From positions 15,979,938-16,043,937 of the forward strand of contig CM052358.1 in assembly GCA_028551475.1 (NCBI GenBank): 64,000 nucleotides of DNA, read 5' to 3'. Made by a program: the position numbers and the translations under genes. The stretch's first letter is position 1. The number at the start of each line of letters is the position of its first letter. The stretch is from Casuarina equisetifolia (taxonomy: Eukaryota > Streptophyta > Magnoliopsida > Fagales > Casuarinaceae). Below are positions 34,901 through 45,928 of the stretch, piece after piece. The notes beneath the pieces are model-generated. The model was given only the letters and a program-made list of their open reading frames with translations. It ran no database searches and was not told the origin of the DNA.

Positions 34901-37900
34901 ATCAGGAGTTCGAGGTCTTCCATTAAATGCCACTGCAGCTATGGAAGATGTCAAAACTACTCGCTTAACAGATGGAGATTTAGCACATGAATTAAGAACA
35001 TTAAGTGTTCCCTTTACTGCAGGATCAAGCAACTCAACCTGAATGATGAGGGCAAAGTCAGAATCACTAAGGGAGGAAAAAAAAAAAAAAGCAGCAATTA
35101 CCACAACTAGTAATAAAAGAAAGGAAATTGCTTAGGAGTAATATTTGGAATGATTTCATAGTATCACATTGAATAGGTAAAATACATTAACATCAGGGTT
35201 CTTTGGTAGGAACTCAGCATCTTAAGTGAAAACACAGTTAGAAGCAGCATTTGATAGAACTATCGGTGTCCTAGCAAGACCATTGACATTATCAAAGGCA
35301 GAAACAATTGAAACAGGCCCTTACATTAGGGGTGCATCATAAGGATATGGCAGGCAGTTACACTAGCTATACTTATCAAGGTAATGGCGAGCAGTAGATC
35401 ACTCAAAACCTTTTCCCCATCCTAATTGGTAGCAGAACCATGTAGTTCAGGGCACTTGAAGGTCTTAAGGCGCATAACCAGTTCATTATTTGCATATTCG
35501 TATGATTTTTTGCACAAAGAAGAAACAAACTATTTGGCACTAATACTATCCTAAAGAAATTCAGCTTACCCATCTGCAATGCAATCACAGTCACTAGATC
35601 TCTTAGCTATGGTACCATAACTACTTCCATAGATAGCAAATCCTTTGCGATTAAAGCCATTCCATCAGTTATTTCTCTTACCGCTTGAAAATCTGAATGT
35701 GAGATGGATTATGACTTCAAATGTTCTCCTACCAGGAGACCCAAGGCACCATTGACAACATAAACTACTAGTAGAAGAAGTGGGGGGAATAAATGCGTTA
35801 CACAAAAACTCATGGAATGGAGGGTTTGAAGAGAGAATCACCACATTTTGAAGGCATCCTAAATTTTTTCTATCCCTTTGTCCTTATCCAGCTACCGTTC
35901 AAGAAGTAATTGCAGGCTCAAGTAAACTTTTGCAAATAAAGTACAATTCCGTCAGATGGAAAGAAATTAGAGTACGTTATAGGACAATACAGCAGCTCTT
36001 GCACACCTGACATTATAGCAAGTAAGCAACGCTAAAGAAAGCTTCATAAACTTGTGGCATGATGACTTTGATGCAAAAAGATTTTAGATATAGAAATAGA
36101 AAAGGCAACGGCTGAGTTTCAAAATCTATCTTACGGTTGTATAAGCACTCTGTTAACCCCGACACTCATGTATTGATGATAACAAAACAACTTAAAGAAC
36201 AAAGAACGGTGCAGAATCATCTCTGAGACCCCTATTACCTACTTCTCACCCAGATGAATAGGCTATAAAAGGAAACTGGTCACTCATTACATGGATCAAG
36301 GTGACGTTTCAACCCCTATTTCAGAAGATAATAATTCTGATACACCCATGGTATCCTTAACAAACTCATTGCCCAAGTCATACCTTGGCAGAAGAGCGGA
36401 ATATACTAAAAAATAGAAATATCCAATTTTGAAATGGTAATTCAAATGCTGGCTAACAAATTTTCAAGAAACGTAAATTGGATATACCTGTGGGTCCTTA
36501 ACATCATGATAAAAGGGAGATGCAGTATGAAAAACACCGTCACAGCCCTCAATAGCAGAATCAAAGGAACCTTCGTCCAAAAGATTTGCTTTGAAGAGGT
36601 GAAGTCTCTCCTTTGCTCCATCAAGTGCGAGTAAGTGGTTTATTTTTTTCTGATCATCTACAGAAGATAGAAGTGAACTTGATTAATATATCATCCTAAC
36701 AGCCAAGGCACGTTAACAATGCAGCTGACTTAAGGGAAAAGGCTACTACTTTCCACCGACAAACTTATGCAGGAAATCAGAATGAAAAGGAGAATTCTGA
36801 TAACAATGTAGAAAATGACCATAAACAGGCCGAATGGCATTGTTATTCTCTAATCGCAGATGCTGCAAGATCAAAATTTAAGGGCACCTTTAATCTAACA
36901 AACAAGCAATTGAAAGTGAATATAATTGCTACTCATGAGCACATTGACAAAAAACCAATATATCGACTTATATTTTGAGCAGGAGTAACAAGAAGGAAAT
37001 GAACCCCTAAATGTAATATTAATATGGCCCATCCAAAATATTTGAATAATCTCCTCAATACGAATTTTTTTCAGATTTCAGAAAATTTACATATTCATTT
37101 CTAGAAATCCTAAAAAAAATCCATTAATCTCTTCCAGAATTTGAAACTTAACTCTTTATCCTTCTATAACCCTCCAAAATTTTTGAAAACGTCACTTCTT
37201 TTCTCTGTAAGTATGAAAGATACCCCATTTAACTCTCCCAAAATTCATAATGAAAAAAAGAAAAAGAAAAAAATTGAGAAAATGCCATCTCAATTCAAAA
37301 CAATCTGATGCTCAGATTTGAACGTCAGGAACAAAAGACAACGTTTTGTGTTTTGATGAGACATTCTAAAGAGGGATTTAATCATAAGGTATCAATTTGG
37401 AGATGACTGATGTTGATCGCCTTGCGTGGGTGAGAATATGTGTTTTTTCCATCTCTAATTCGTTGAAACTTTGAATTTAGGCTGTCGATATATCCAAATT
37501 CCAAATATTTATATTTTTTTACCATCACCATTATCCTCATAGCGCTATTTCCATTATCATCATTACTGCCACCAGTAATATCATTACCACCTATCCTCTA
37601 CAATTCCCGACTTCTACTACTACTACTACTACTACCACCATCACCAGTGCTAACTCGTGACACTAAATCGCCTCAACTACCAAGTTATCTACCTAGTTAT
37701 TGCCACCACCAATATCATTACTGATGTAACCTTAATTTCTTAACTTCTACATATGAAAGTTTCTGTAAATATAGATTTAATTGCTTGAAAAATAGAAGGA
37801 ACTTTTCAAATTCTTCATCCAAGCACAACTTTGGGTATTGAACTTACACATTTGCAAGAAACAAAGGGTGGAACAAAAACCCAATTTAAATCACCGCTTC

Positions 37901-38763
37901 AAAGCCCAAATTAAAGCTACGGATGCAATTTACAGGGGGTTCCATCATTCAATGGCTGTACACGTTGCTGAGTTTATAACCAAAAACGTGTTCCTTTATC
38001 TCCTAAAATAATAACTTTACTGATTGGGCCCTCTTTTGGTCCGGTCATATTGATGTAGATTAATTCGTCTGGTTAGGTTTGAATCCAATAGTAAGTGCAA
38101 TTTGTACTTATTCTTTTTATTTTTCTTAAGTTCTTAAGCCAACCTTAAGATGAAGAAATGAATATGATATGCACAAATATTAAAATACTGGAGAGTTCAA
38201 GTCCATTCCACCTCCGATATTGATGGAATGGACTTGAAAATGAAAAAAATAAAATAAAAAAAGATCGTAAGTCTCAAGCAGGAAAAAGGAAATAGGGTAT
38301 AATCTGCATGCAGGAACCTCAGAGACAAGAACCAAATATCCCAAAGATAACCTCCGACATTGATCGAAGCCAAAAGGAAAACCCAAGACCCGGTAACCTA
38401 GTATCCCAAATACGCTCGATCACCGGCACAAATAGCCCTGACAGCTAACGAAAGGTTCAATGAAAATGAAAAAAATAGAATCATAAGTCTCAACCAGGAA
38501 AAAGTAAATAACGTATAATCTGCATGCAGGAACCTCAAAGACAAGAACCCCAAATATCCCCAAGAAGCGGAACCACAAAGACAGAAACACCAAAAGCTTA
38601 AATAGTTGCCCATAGCTAAAAGCAGAGATGGAGATCACTGACTGGGGTCGCGCACGGAGGCCTTGACAGTGTAACCGCGCTGGAGAAGAAACTTGACGAG
38701 CCATGAAGCAATGTAGCCGGATGCACCAGTGACGCAAACGATCTTCCCTGCTTCGCTGCTCAT
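28954..38763 (-). CDS. CCR-like / phenylacetaldehyde-reductase-type dehydrogenase, copy B (complete)
   Basis: Six minus-strand exons: 38763-38643, 36657-36488, 35038-34847, 33067-32905, 30559-30373 and 29098-28954 (TAA). They total 978 nt, giving 325 residues, the normal length for the family. Splice sites are canonical and all phases join. Landmarks: glycine-rich NADP motif near residue 12 ([12 protein letters not shown]), Ser region [12 protein letters not shown], catalytic WYILSK, a [12 protein letters not shown] segment, and a C-terminus ending in KGKNFVSF. The true-CCR motif NWYCYGK is absent, so I call it CCR-like, probably an NADPH aldehyde reductase of phenylpropanoid or volatile metabolism (inference). 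It is a tandem duplicate of copy A, same strand, about 22 kb to the right, with alignable introns. Intron 4 (30560-32904) carries a gypsy remnant absent from copy A, so gene B tolerates a 2-kb insertion. The promoter has two G-boxes that copy A lacks. A TRIM element sits about 285 bp past the stop. Confidence 0.93.
30829..32780 (+). mobile_element. Ty3/gypsy remnant in intron 4 of copy B
   Basis: Relative to copy A, intron 4 of copy B carries about 2 kb of extra sequence. LTR-like repeats lie at 30834-31125 and 32176-32590 (shared: aggtgtttaacccaaatgtcccattctct, split by short differences, and aagggacaacttt). Between them are plus-strand scraps of pol: RFAGYYDQF and [20 protein letters not shown] (RT/RNase H, about 31270-31490), [16 protein letters not shown] (about 31790-31835, GPY region), and a chromodomain-like tail near 32050. 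A polypurine-like gaaggggagcg precedes the right LTR. Gag and most of pol are deleted. A 43-bp tandem duplication at 31793-31878 shifts the frame. Confidence 0.75.
32351..32471. mobile_element. 121-bp insert with TIRs inside the gypsy LTR
   Basis: The right LTR of the gypsy remnant is interrupted here while the left one is not. The insert begins TGTCATG and ends CATGACA (7-bp inverted termini) and is flanked by TAAA (32347-32350, 32472-32475). Internally it has ctcccac ... gtgggag. It could be a very short MITE or a solo LTR of a TRIM; 4-bp duplications and TG...CA ends do not decide it. Confidence 0.6.
37617..37640. repeat. (CTA)n microsatellite in copy B intron 1
   Basis: Run of cta/act triplets, with a shorter equivalent near 5603 in copy A intron 1; part of a longer imperfect triplet-rich stretch shared by both. 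Confidence 0.7.
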
Positions 38764-38810
38764 TTTCTTCTCTGTCTGATCTTCTCCTTCTTCAGCTTAT
38801 GACTGATTTA

Positions 38811-38817
38811 ATTTATA
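38811..38817 (-). promoter_or_regulatory. TATA box of copy B
   Basis: The minus strand reads TATAAAT, about 48 bp upstream of the ATG at 38763, in the position of the copy A TATA box. Confidence 0.6.
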
Positions 38818-38840
38818 TGGTTAATGCCAAGAGACGGCTA

Positions 38841-38889
38841 AACAACCGCACGTGACAAAAAAATAATCTAACAACCGCACGTGACAAAA
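38841..38889 (-). promoter_or_regulatory. Doubled G-box repeat upstream of copy B
   Basis: A direct repeat of about 20 bp (aacaaccgCACGTGacaaaa) occurs twice, with G-boxes CACGTG at 38849-38854 and 38878-38883. They are 29 bp apart and 86-120 bp upstream of the ATG. CACGTG preceded by GC and followed by AC is a typical bZIP/ABRE or bHLH site. Copy A has a single version, changed to CACGTA at 6792-6797. Confidence 0.5.
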
Positions 38890-39760
38890 AATTATCTTTT
38901 TGAAGGACTGTTAGATCCGTTCAGAATTTTTCAACATTTTATCTTCCAACAAATTCACATCAATAGTTATTATTCTCGGCGATTAGTGAAGTGAGAGACA
39001 TATTTAATATTCAAAAAATATCGTTAAAAAGGAAAAAGCATGCAAACCCCTATAAGTTATATCCGTATTTGCATTAAATGGAAATAAAAAGTTAAATCGG
39101 AATTTGATGACACACATTACTTGGTGGTTAATGTACAAAACGGAAATGGAAAGTTAATTCCTTAGAGCACATTGTGTAAAGCAGCCAGGCTAAACTCATT
39201 CTCTACGCAATTGTAAAAAAGCAGAATAGCCTAAGGACTTCATCCATTTTCGTGTGCTTTTGTGAATGTGCGTTGCTTCACTTTCGTTTTCTTAATTTAG
39301 TCACTTCGTCTATATTTTCCATGGTACAGGAAGACCATAAGGTGGATTTCAACCTATGGTTCGTTTGAAATGGCTTTGTGCCCACAGCTCTGAAGTACAA
39401 TCCTAAAAGTTTTTTTTTTTTTTTCCCTCTCTCATTGTTACCTGAAGCTCAAGCTTCAGTTTGTAGCAGAAAATTTGTTTTCTTTGTGCTTTGCTCGGGA
39501 TATCTTTGTTTTCCCAGTATTCTGCTTGGGATGGACTGCTTTGGGTGTACACTACACTCGAGTAAAATGCAGTTCCACCTATGCCCTCAGACTATGCAGC
39601 TCATATTAATGCGTGTTTGGGATTCCAAAGGAAATTGTTTCAAAAGGCTAGTTAAGTGATTTACTTCATAGTGGAGCTACCATCTTGCCCCTTGGCTTTC
39701 ATAGAAACACTGAACCTGTCCTTTGTTTCTTCCCTAATTTCGACTAGGTTGATTTTGCCC
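38890..39760. other. Upstream region of copy B and intergenic DNA
   Basis: The first 150 bp or so still align with the upstream region of copy A (for example aacattttat and ttctcggcgattag versus the matching stretch at about 7200-7255), then similarity fades. It lacks the TGACGTCA array. No other gene seen. Confidence 0.4.
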
Positions 39761-42700
39761 CAATCATGGCTGCTAGAAACAACCAACTTCAAAATCCTTA
39801 CGGAGACGAGTGTCTTTGTCCTCCAATGACTTTGTTGGTGCCCCTTTCTTTACCATCAAGCTTTCAAGTGAGGCTAACTATTATGTATGGAGCCCTCAAG
39901 TCAAGAACAATTTGAAAAGGAAGAACAAATAGAGTTTTATTAATGGCAGTTTCCCTAAACCCACCAATGTTGATGCAAAAGCAAAGCAGTGGGAGCAATG
40001 TTACTCGGCCATAATTACCTAGTTTGAGAAATTGGTGGACCTGAAGCTACTGTCTTTTGTTTCAGGGATAAGAAATGCACCTGTGTTTTAGGACACCTTG
40101 AAATTGTGTTATGGGCGAATAATTGCAACGCAAAGGTATAATTTGAGGCAAAAGTTGTATAAGCTAAAACAAACGAGAAAGACATTGACTAATTATCACA
40201 CGACTATTTTGAATACCTGGACCGAAGTCGACCTTTAAGAACTGCCAATCCTTTGTACTTTTGGCTACTGCAAATGTGAAGTAAATCGGCATTTGGAAGA
40301 AAGGAAAAAAGGAAATCCGTTTGATGGATTTCCTATTGGTATTAATTGACACTTACAAACCAATCTGTGCCGTGATTCTATCCAAGGATCCTCTCCCTTT
40401 GGTCAATTCTGCTATGACTAGGGAGAACGAGGACCAACTGCTTAAGGTTGATAATTCCCTAGCAGCAACTGAAAAGCTTACTTTGGCAATTAATACCACA
40501 GTTGGCAGCCTTAATCTACAAGGTGTTGCCTTTTACATTGTTGGACAGCCAAGAGTTCGCAAAGTTCTAAACTTGTTTGCAATCATTGCAACAAAATGGG
40601 GCTTACTTGAGACCAATGCTACCACTACTTGGCTTTTCGACAAACTCGGGTTGTGGCAGCCGGAATAGGAATTTCTCTAGCAGTGGTAGTCAGGCGCAAG
40701 CACACCAAACTACTACTCAAGACAGCACTATTGACCAAGTTCAAGGCTAGCATGTGGGCTTTCTAGGCATGGGGCCAAAATTGGCTTGCTAGGTTGTCAA
40801 GCAATAGTCTTGGACTGGGTTTTGTTTTTGGGCCAAGCACTTGTAATCATGGGCATGGGTTGTTTAGCTCAAGCCCACATAGTGCACCTATATTCCAATA
40901 GCCTTAGGTTGGACAACTCAATATTGGGCAAGCATAAGCCTAAAGTTCAACAGCAAATTTCAACATGGCAGGGCAGTACACCTTTGGTGGGAATAGTGGC
41001 AATTTTGTTGGACTGGTAGACCATCCAATGGCTGGCTTCAGGGAGACCTCATTACCTAGAGTCAATCCATCAAGTAGCGCAGTACAAAAAGGCTTGATGG
41101 CAGAATAGTTCCTAAAGTTATTAGTTGCACTAAACAATGTGGGTGGAAAAAGTGAGTCAACTAGTGGCACCTTTGTGGGTAGTGCCTTTGAATCAATTTC
41201 TAAAGTTGATAACAGTATATAGATTTTAGATTCAAAGGCTACAAAAGCATATTACTTGTGACTTGAGATAAATGTATTCTTATGTTTCATGCTCACCAAA
41301 ATTGTTGTCTATACATCTACCTAATGGGACTTACACCACATTTATATAAGGTTGAGTCAATCAACACCTAAACTAATCCTAAAACATGTTTTATTTGTAC
41401 CTTATTTTTTTTTATCTAAACCTATTATATAGTTACCAAACTCATGATAGATAACCATTGCTTTGTTAACTTTTTCCATTGCTTTTGGATTATCCAAAAC
41501 TATTTGACTGGGTAGTGATTGGTTGCAAAAAGGCTAATAGAGGTCTCTACGATTTAGTGTGCTACTAAAGTTGATATGTATCTTGTAACTCTTTTGTCTT
41601 AATTTCACTTAAACCAACCTATGATGTAAATATAAATACTACTTGCAATGCTACTTTTGATATTAATTATAATTTGTGATATATGCATTTTGGTCATCAT
41701 TCCTCTAAATATTTTGTTGTGTGTGATAAGTATTTAAAACATCATGATGATTTTTCTTATTTATTATGTCCACTAGCCAAACTAGGTTTGTGTTTCCACA
41801 AAGTCAAATAAAAATAACCATTATTTTTCAAATACTTTATACAAATATATAAGGACCACATCAAGCTTTCAAACATGAAGGATCGTATTGTTTTCTAATT
41901 ATAGTTAATGACTTCTCCCACGCCACTTGGACATTTTTTGTTAAGTTTAAAGATCATGTGTTAGTTATTGTATAGTTGTTTGTACTAAAGGTTTCTACTT
42001 AGTTTAGTCATCCAATATAACATATTCACTTAGATGATGGTTTGGAGTTCTTTTCAATTTCACTTTCCCCATTCCTCAACATACAAGGGATTATTCACAA
42101 GAGCAATTGCATTTAATGGAACATAAACATTGACACCTCCTTACTATGGCAAGAGCACTAACGTTTCAAGCTAGCATTCCTTCTTGATTTTTAGGGAGTG
42201 CATTCTTATAGCTACATACCTTATTAATAGGCTACCTTCATTAGACATGTCACATTATACCTCATATGAGATCTCTATAGGAAACCTTCAATTTTAGAAC
42301 ACTTCAAGTCTTTAGGTGTCAATGTTATGCCATTTCTCTTTATCTAAAAGAAGAGTTTACACCTAAGGCCAAAACAACCATCTTCATAAGGTATCCTTCC
42401 TTTCAAAAGGGATACCACTTGCATGATCCAATGATTAGTAAAATTTTCACCAATCATAATATCACTTTTTACGAGATAAAGTTTTCCCTTTTTTAATAAT
42501 ACTTGTTAGCTTGAGGACTAAGTTAGATTCAATAGTCATGTGCCATTAGTTGATGAGTACTTGACTAGACAAGTGACTAGATCTAAAGCCTTATCTATAC
42601 CTACCACCTAGACCACTTCCAAAGCACCCTTTAAAGGAAACATAGGAGCCACCTCCACAACCATTACCTAAGACTTCACCATCACTAGTAAGATCTGGCA

Positions 42701-43260
42701 GATCAAGTAGAACAACCAAACCACCAATATGGACTTCAAATTGTATTTGTTCCAATTTACCTTTTACTTAGATATCTTCATGATATCCCATTACAAATTA
42801 TACTTCCTTTAATTTACTTACACCTCATCGTTGCCTTAGTTTTTGCCATATAGGAGCCTCTGTCCAATAATAAGTTATTTATGGATGACAATTGGATAGT
42901 GATTATGGATTAGAAGTTAGAGGCCTAGATGGCAAACCATACTTAGGACTTAATGTCTTTAACTAGCAAGTGGCGAGCAACTAGATGAAATGAGTAATAG
43001 TTTGGTTACTTTACTTATATATGTTGACAATATACTAGTCATTACTAATGACATAGCCATCATCACTAAACTCAAGGATTACTTGAATTCACAATTTCAC
43101 AATTAACAAAGATAATTTAAATTATCTTTTATCCAAATTCAGGTTGCTCTGGACATGCAATCAATATTGAAATAAACCCAAAGATTTTTGTACTTGGAGG
43201 CTTTTGTGTGCTAACTACCATGCTTTTATTCAACAATTATGAATTGTATCTCCTTTCTTT
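39760..43260 (+). mobile_element. Heavily decayed Ty1/copia element
   Basis: Plus-strand scraps in copia order. Gag: FTIKLSSEANYYVW (about 39840), then a run from 40321 to 40665 whose shifted frame holds a knuckle CNHCNKMGLT-stop-DQC (about 40580-40625). Integrase: FLIIVNDFSHATWTFFVKFK (about 41890-41950), with stops. Reverse transcriptase: LLIYVDNILVIT (about 43010-43050; the YVDD box has become YVDN). No LTR ends were found. It is older than the element at 15-22 kb, judging by stop density. Confidence 0.75.
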
Positions 43261-43329
43261 TGTAAAATAGTGTTGCGGAAATTCATCCAATCAAATCACC
43301 CACATATAGATTAAACCTACAACCATTAA

Positions 43330-43660
43330 AATATAAACACCTAAATTCAATAAATTTAAGAAATTTAGATCAACATAATATCATACATTTCTTATAGTCT
43401 CTTCTTATTAAATTTTTTTGTATTTTCTCTCTCTCACAACATCTCACAAATTATCACATAACCTAAAATCTATGAAAGAGACTTTCTCCAACAACTAGCC
43501 AACCCCTAAAGGACTCTCTCATTAAAATAACTCATCCTCTAGTTTTTTCTTTTACTTCCTTTATTTATTTAGAAAAATCTTAGTTTTTACAATTATTATA
43601 CTAAGTTATCACAATTATGCCTTGTAACATAACTTTGTCACTAATCTAAACAAATAATAT
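43330..43660. repeat. Dispersed repeat, copy 1 (left of NAC gene 1)
   Basis: Shares ordered blocks with 46925-47270: aacataatat, atctatgaaagag / atccatgaaaagag, caacaactag, ctctctcactaaa-like, tttttacaatta, and attatgccttgtaacataa / atcatgcctttcaacataa. Same orientation, non-coding. Confidence 0.6.
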
Positions 43661-44373
43661 AGTAATTTTGTTTAAAAAATAATAAAATTTCTACATAAAC
43701 GTATGGAGAAAGATTGCTTTACAGAGCGTCATTATCGAAATATGACTAGTCAAATGTATACAAACAAGATCCGTCCAAGAATACCGGATACACTAGCATG
43801 TTTTTCATATAACCTTTCCAAATTATAATGAGAGAATTCTTGAAAAATATGCTTAAAACCAATTTAAACATATAAACATATAAATGAGAAGAAGATGTGA
43901 GCCTTGAGATGCCTTAAATGAATTGGACATGTGGTATAGTTTGAGCGAATCTTGATCTTGACATTAAAATCAATGTTGAAGGGAGAACAAATCGGGATAG
44001 AAATTATAAGTTGCTGGAGACAACAAGATTGACATGTGACATAGTTTGGATAATAGTAGGCGTGAAAGAGTCAGGGAAGGTGAGTTTGTGTTGAAAAAGA
44101 CAATGTTTTTGAATTTTATTTTCTTTGATTCGCTTACAATCTTTGAAAACATTGGAGATATCTAAATTTCTCCTGATTTAATCTTTAATATTAAATTTTT
44201 GGGAGAAAAAATTTTCTTTTTCTTTTCCTTTTCCTTTTTTGACATTTAGAATTGAAGATAAGACGTAATATTTTTAGATCATCTTCATACTCATGATGGA
44301 AATAGAAGAAAATTTGGGAAATTACTGCTAATTAAGATTTTATTGAGATATCATTTATACCCTCCGATGAAAT

Positions 44374-44381
44374 CTATATAT
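44374..44381 (+). promoter_or_regulatory. TATA box of NAC gene 1
   Basis: ctatatat, about 129 bp before the ATG. The 5' leader that follows contains gagcgagcgagcg and agagagag simple repeats. The upstream region aligns with that of NAC gene 2 (43943-44010 versus 55982-56050). Confidence 0.5.
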
Positions 44382-44509
44382 TTCAAAGACTCAAACTCGA
44401 ACTCGAACTCGAACTAATTATCTTCAGGAAGATTTCTCTGTCCCAGAAATCCACAAACGCAAGGAGCGAGCGAGCGATAGAGAGAGAGAGGGAGGCAGAG
44501 AATCAAATC

Positions 44510-45928
44510 ATGGGGGATGAGAGGAGGCCGACTGACCTGGATTCTGCAATGAACAACACCGCATTCCACGCCAACGTCCCGCATGAGCCAGAGGGAAGCA
44601 ATGGTTCCTTGTCAACGCCTGCGGCTAATACAGACTCCGCAGCCACCGATTGTGACGTAAACGATGCTTCTGAGTCATACGAGAGGGAGAGAGATCAGTT
44701 CTTCCGAATTCTCCCGACGGCGTATAGGTTTCGCCCCACTGACCAAGAGCTTCTCCATAATTACCTGCAACCCAAGGTCGAGAACAGGACCCTTCCATTT
44801 AACAAGATCACGGACCTGAACTTATACAATTACAACCCGGAGTTTCTTGCAGGTTCTTGCTAATATTTGTCTGGATTTTCCTTTTTATTCTCGTTCTTTA
44901 TGCCTTTTTTCAACATCTTCTAGATGCAACATTCTTTCTTAAAGAAAATTACCAACAAGATATGCCTTTTTTCAACATCTTCTAAATGCAACATTCTTTC
45001 TTGAAGAAAATTACCAACAAGATGGAGCAAATGAACTGTATTTTTTCACTCCAAGATATCGAAAATATCAGAATGGAAAACGTCCGAGACGAACAACTGA
45101 GGGTGGATACTGGAAGTCTAGTGGAGCAGACAAACCTGTCCAATCCAATGGAATGATCATTGGGTTTAAGAAGGTATTGATGTTCTACATGGGAAAATAC
45201 CAAGACGGTGAGAAATCTAACTGGATTATGTATGAATATAGACTTGCTCATGCCCCTCCTCCAAGCAGAACGGATGAAGACGACATGAAGGTATTTACAC
45301 GCTGTCAATTTATTATCATCTTTGAGTTGCTCAATTATACGAACCCTTACTGAATTCATATGCGCAGTTGGATGAATGGGTTCTATGTAAGATCTATAAG
45401 AAAAGAGGAAAACCTGCAGTCCGTCGCCAAGATGAGGATCCAATGCTTGGAACATCAGCCCCAGAAACCTCATCCTCAGGGTCAACAACGTCAACCCCCG
45501 GTACATCAGCCCCTTTTCCAGATCTTGCTAATGAAAATTATCCTAGGGAAATGAGCGGCGACCCTAACGGTGCTTATGGGAGAAGTGCGGTCCACCAGCG
45601 ATCGATTTTCCATGCTGACACCGGTTATCAGTTCCATGCAGGAGGAACTCTGGTCCAAAACCTACCAAATTTCCATGCTGCTACCGCTAACCAGTTCCAT
45701 GGAGGAAGAACTACAGTCCAGCAGCTACCAACTTTCCGCACTGCAGCTGCTGATCAGTCCCACGGAGGAGGAACTCCAGTCCAGCAACGACCAAATCCCC
45801 ATGCTGCCACCGCTGACCAATTCCACGGAGAAGGAACTTCAGTCCAGCAACAACCGACTTCCCATGCTACCACCAATGATCAGTTCGACGGAGCAGATGC
45901 TAGTGGTTACAATAATGCTAGTGGTTAA
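44510..45928 (+). CDS. NAC-domain transcription factor, gene 1 (395 aa)
   Basis: Three exons: 44510-44852, 45007-45290, 45368-45928, total 1188 nt. The NAC DNA-binding domain starts around residue 68: subdomain [62 protein letters not shown] then GGYWKSSGADKPV, D IIGFKKVLMFYMGKYQDGEK, E LDEWVLCKIYKK. These fold into the twisted beta-sheet that binds CACG-type sites as a dimer; the factor would act in the nucleus. The N-terminal extension of about 67 residues is long for a NAC protein. After the domain comes an S/T/P/G linker, then about five 19-21 residue repeats with VQQ-P-F-ATA-QFHGG themes, probably the activation region (inference). No membrane helix. Intron 1 has a 62-bp duplication covering the splice acceptor. 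Tandem duplicate of the gene at 56400. Confidence 0.92.
44899..45022 (+). repeat. 62-bp tandem duplication spanning the exon 2 acceptor of NAC gene 1
   Basis: Copies 44899-44960 and 44961-45022 differ at two positions. Each has a polypyrimidine tract, an AG acceptor (44943-44944; 45005-45006) and the first 16 nt of exon 2. Only the second copy continues into the NAC frame; use of the first gives a TAG after about 12 residues. NAC gene 2 has a single copy. Confidence 0.9.

Noticed and set aside
1-38763. Calling copies A and B true lignin cinnamoyl-CoA reductase (CCR)
   Set aside because: The catalytic block reads WYVLSK/WYILSK and not NWYCYGK, which marks bona fide CCRs; the CCR-like / phenylacetaldehyde-reductase group fits better.
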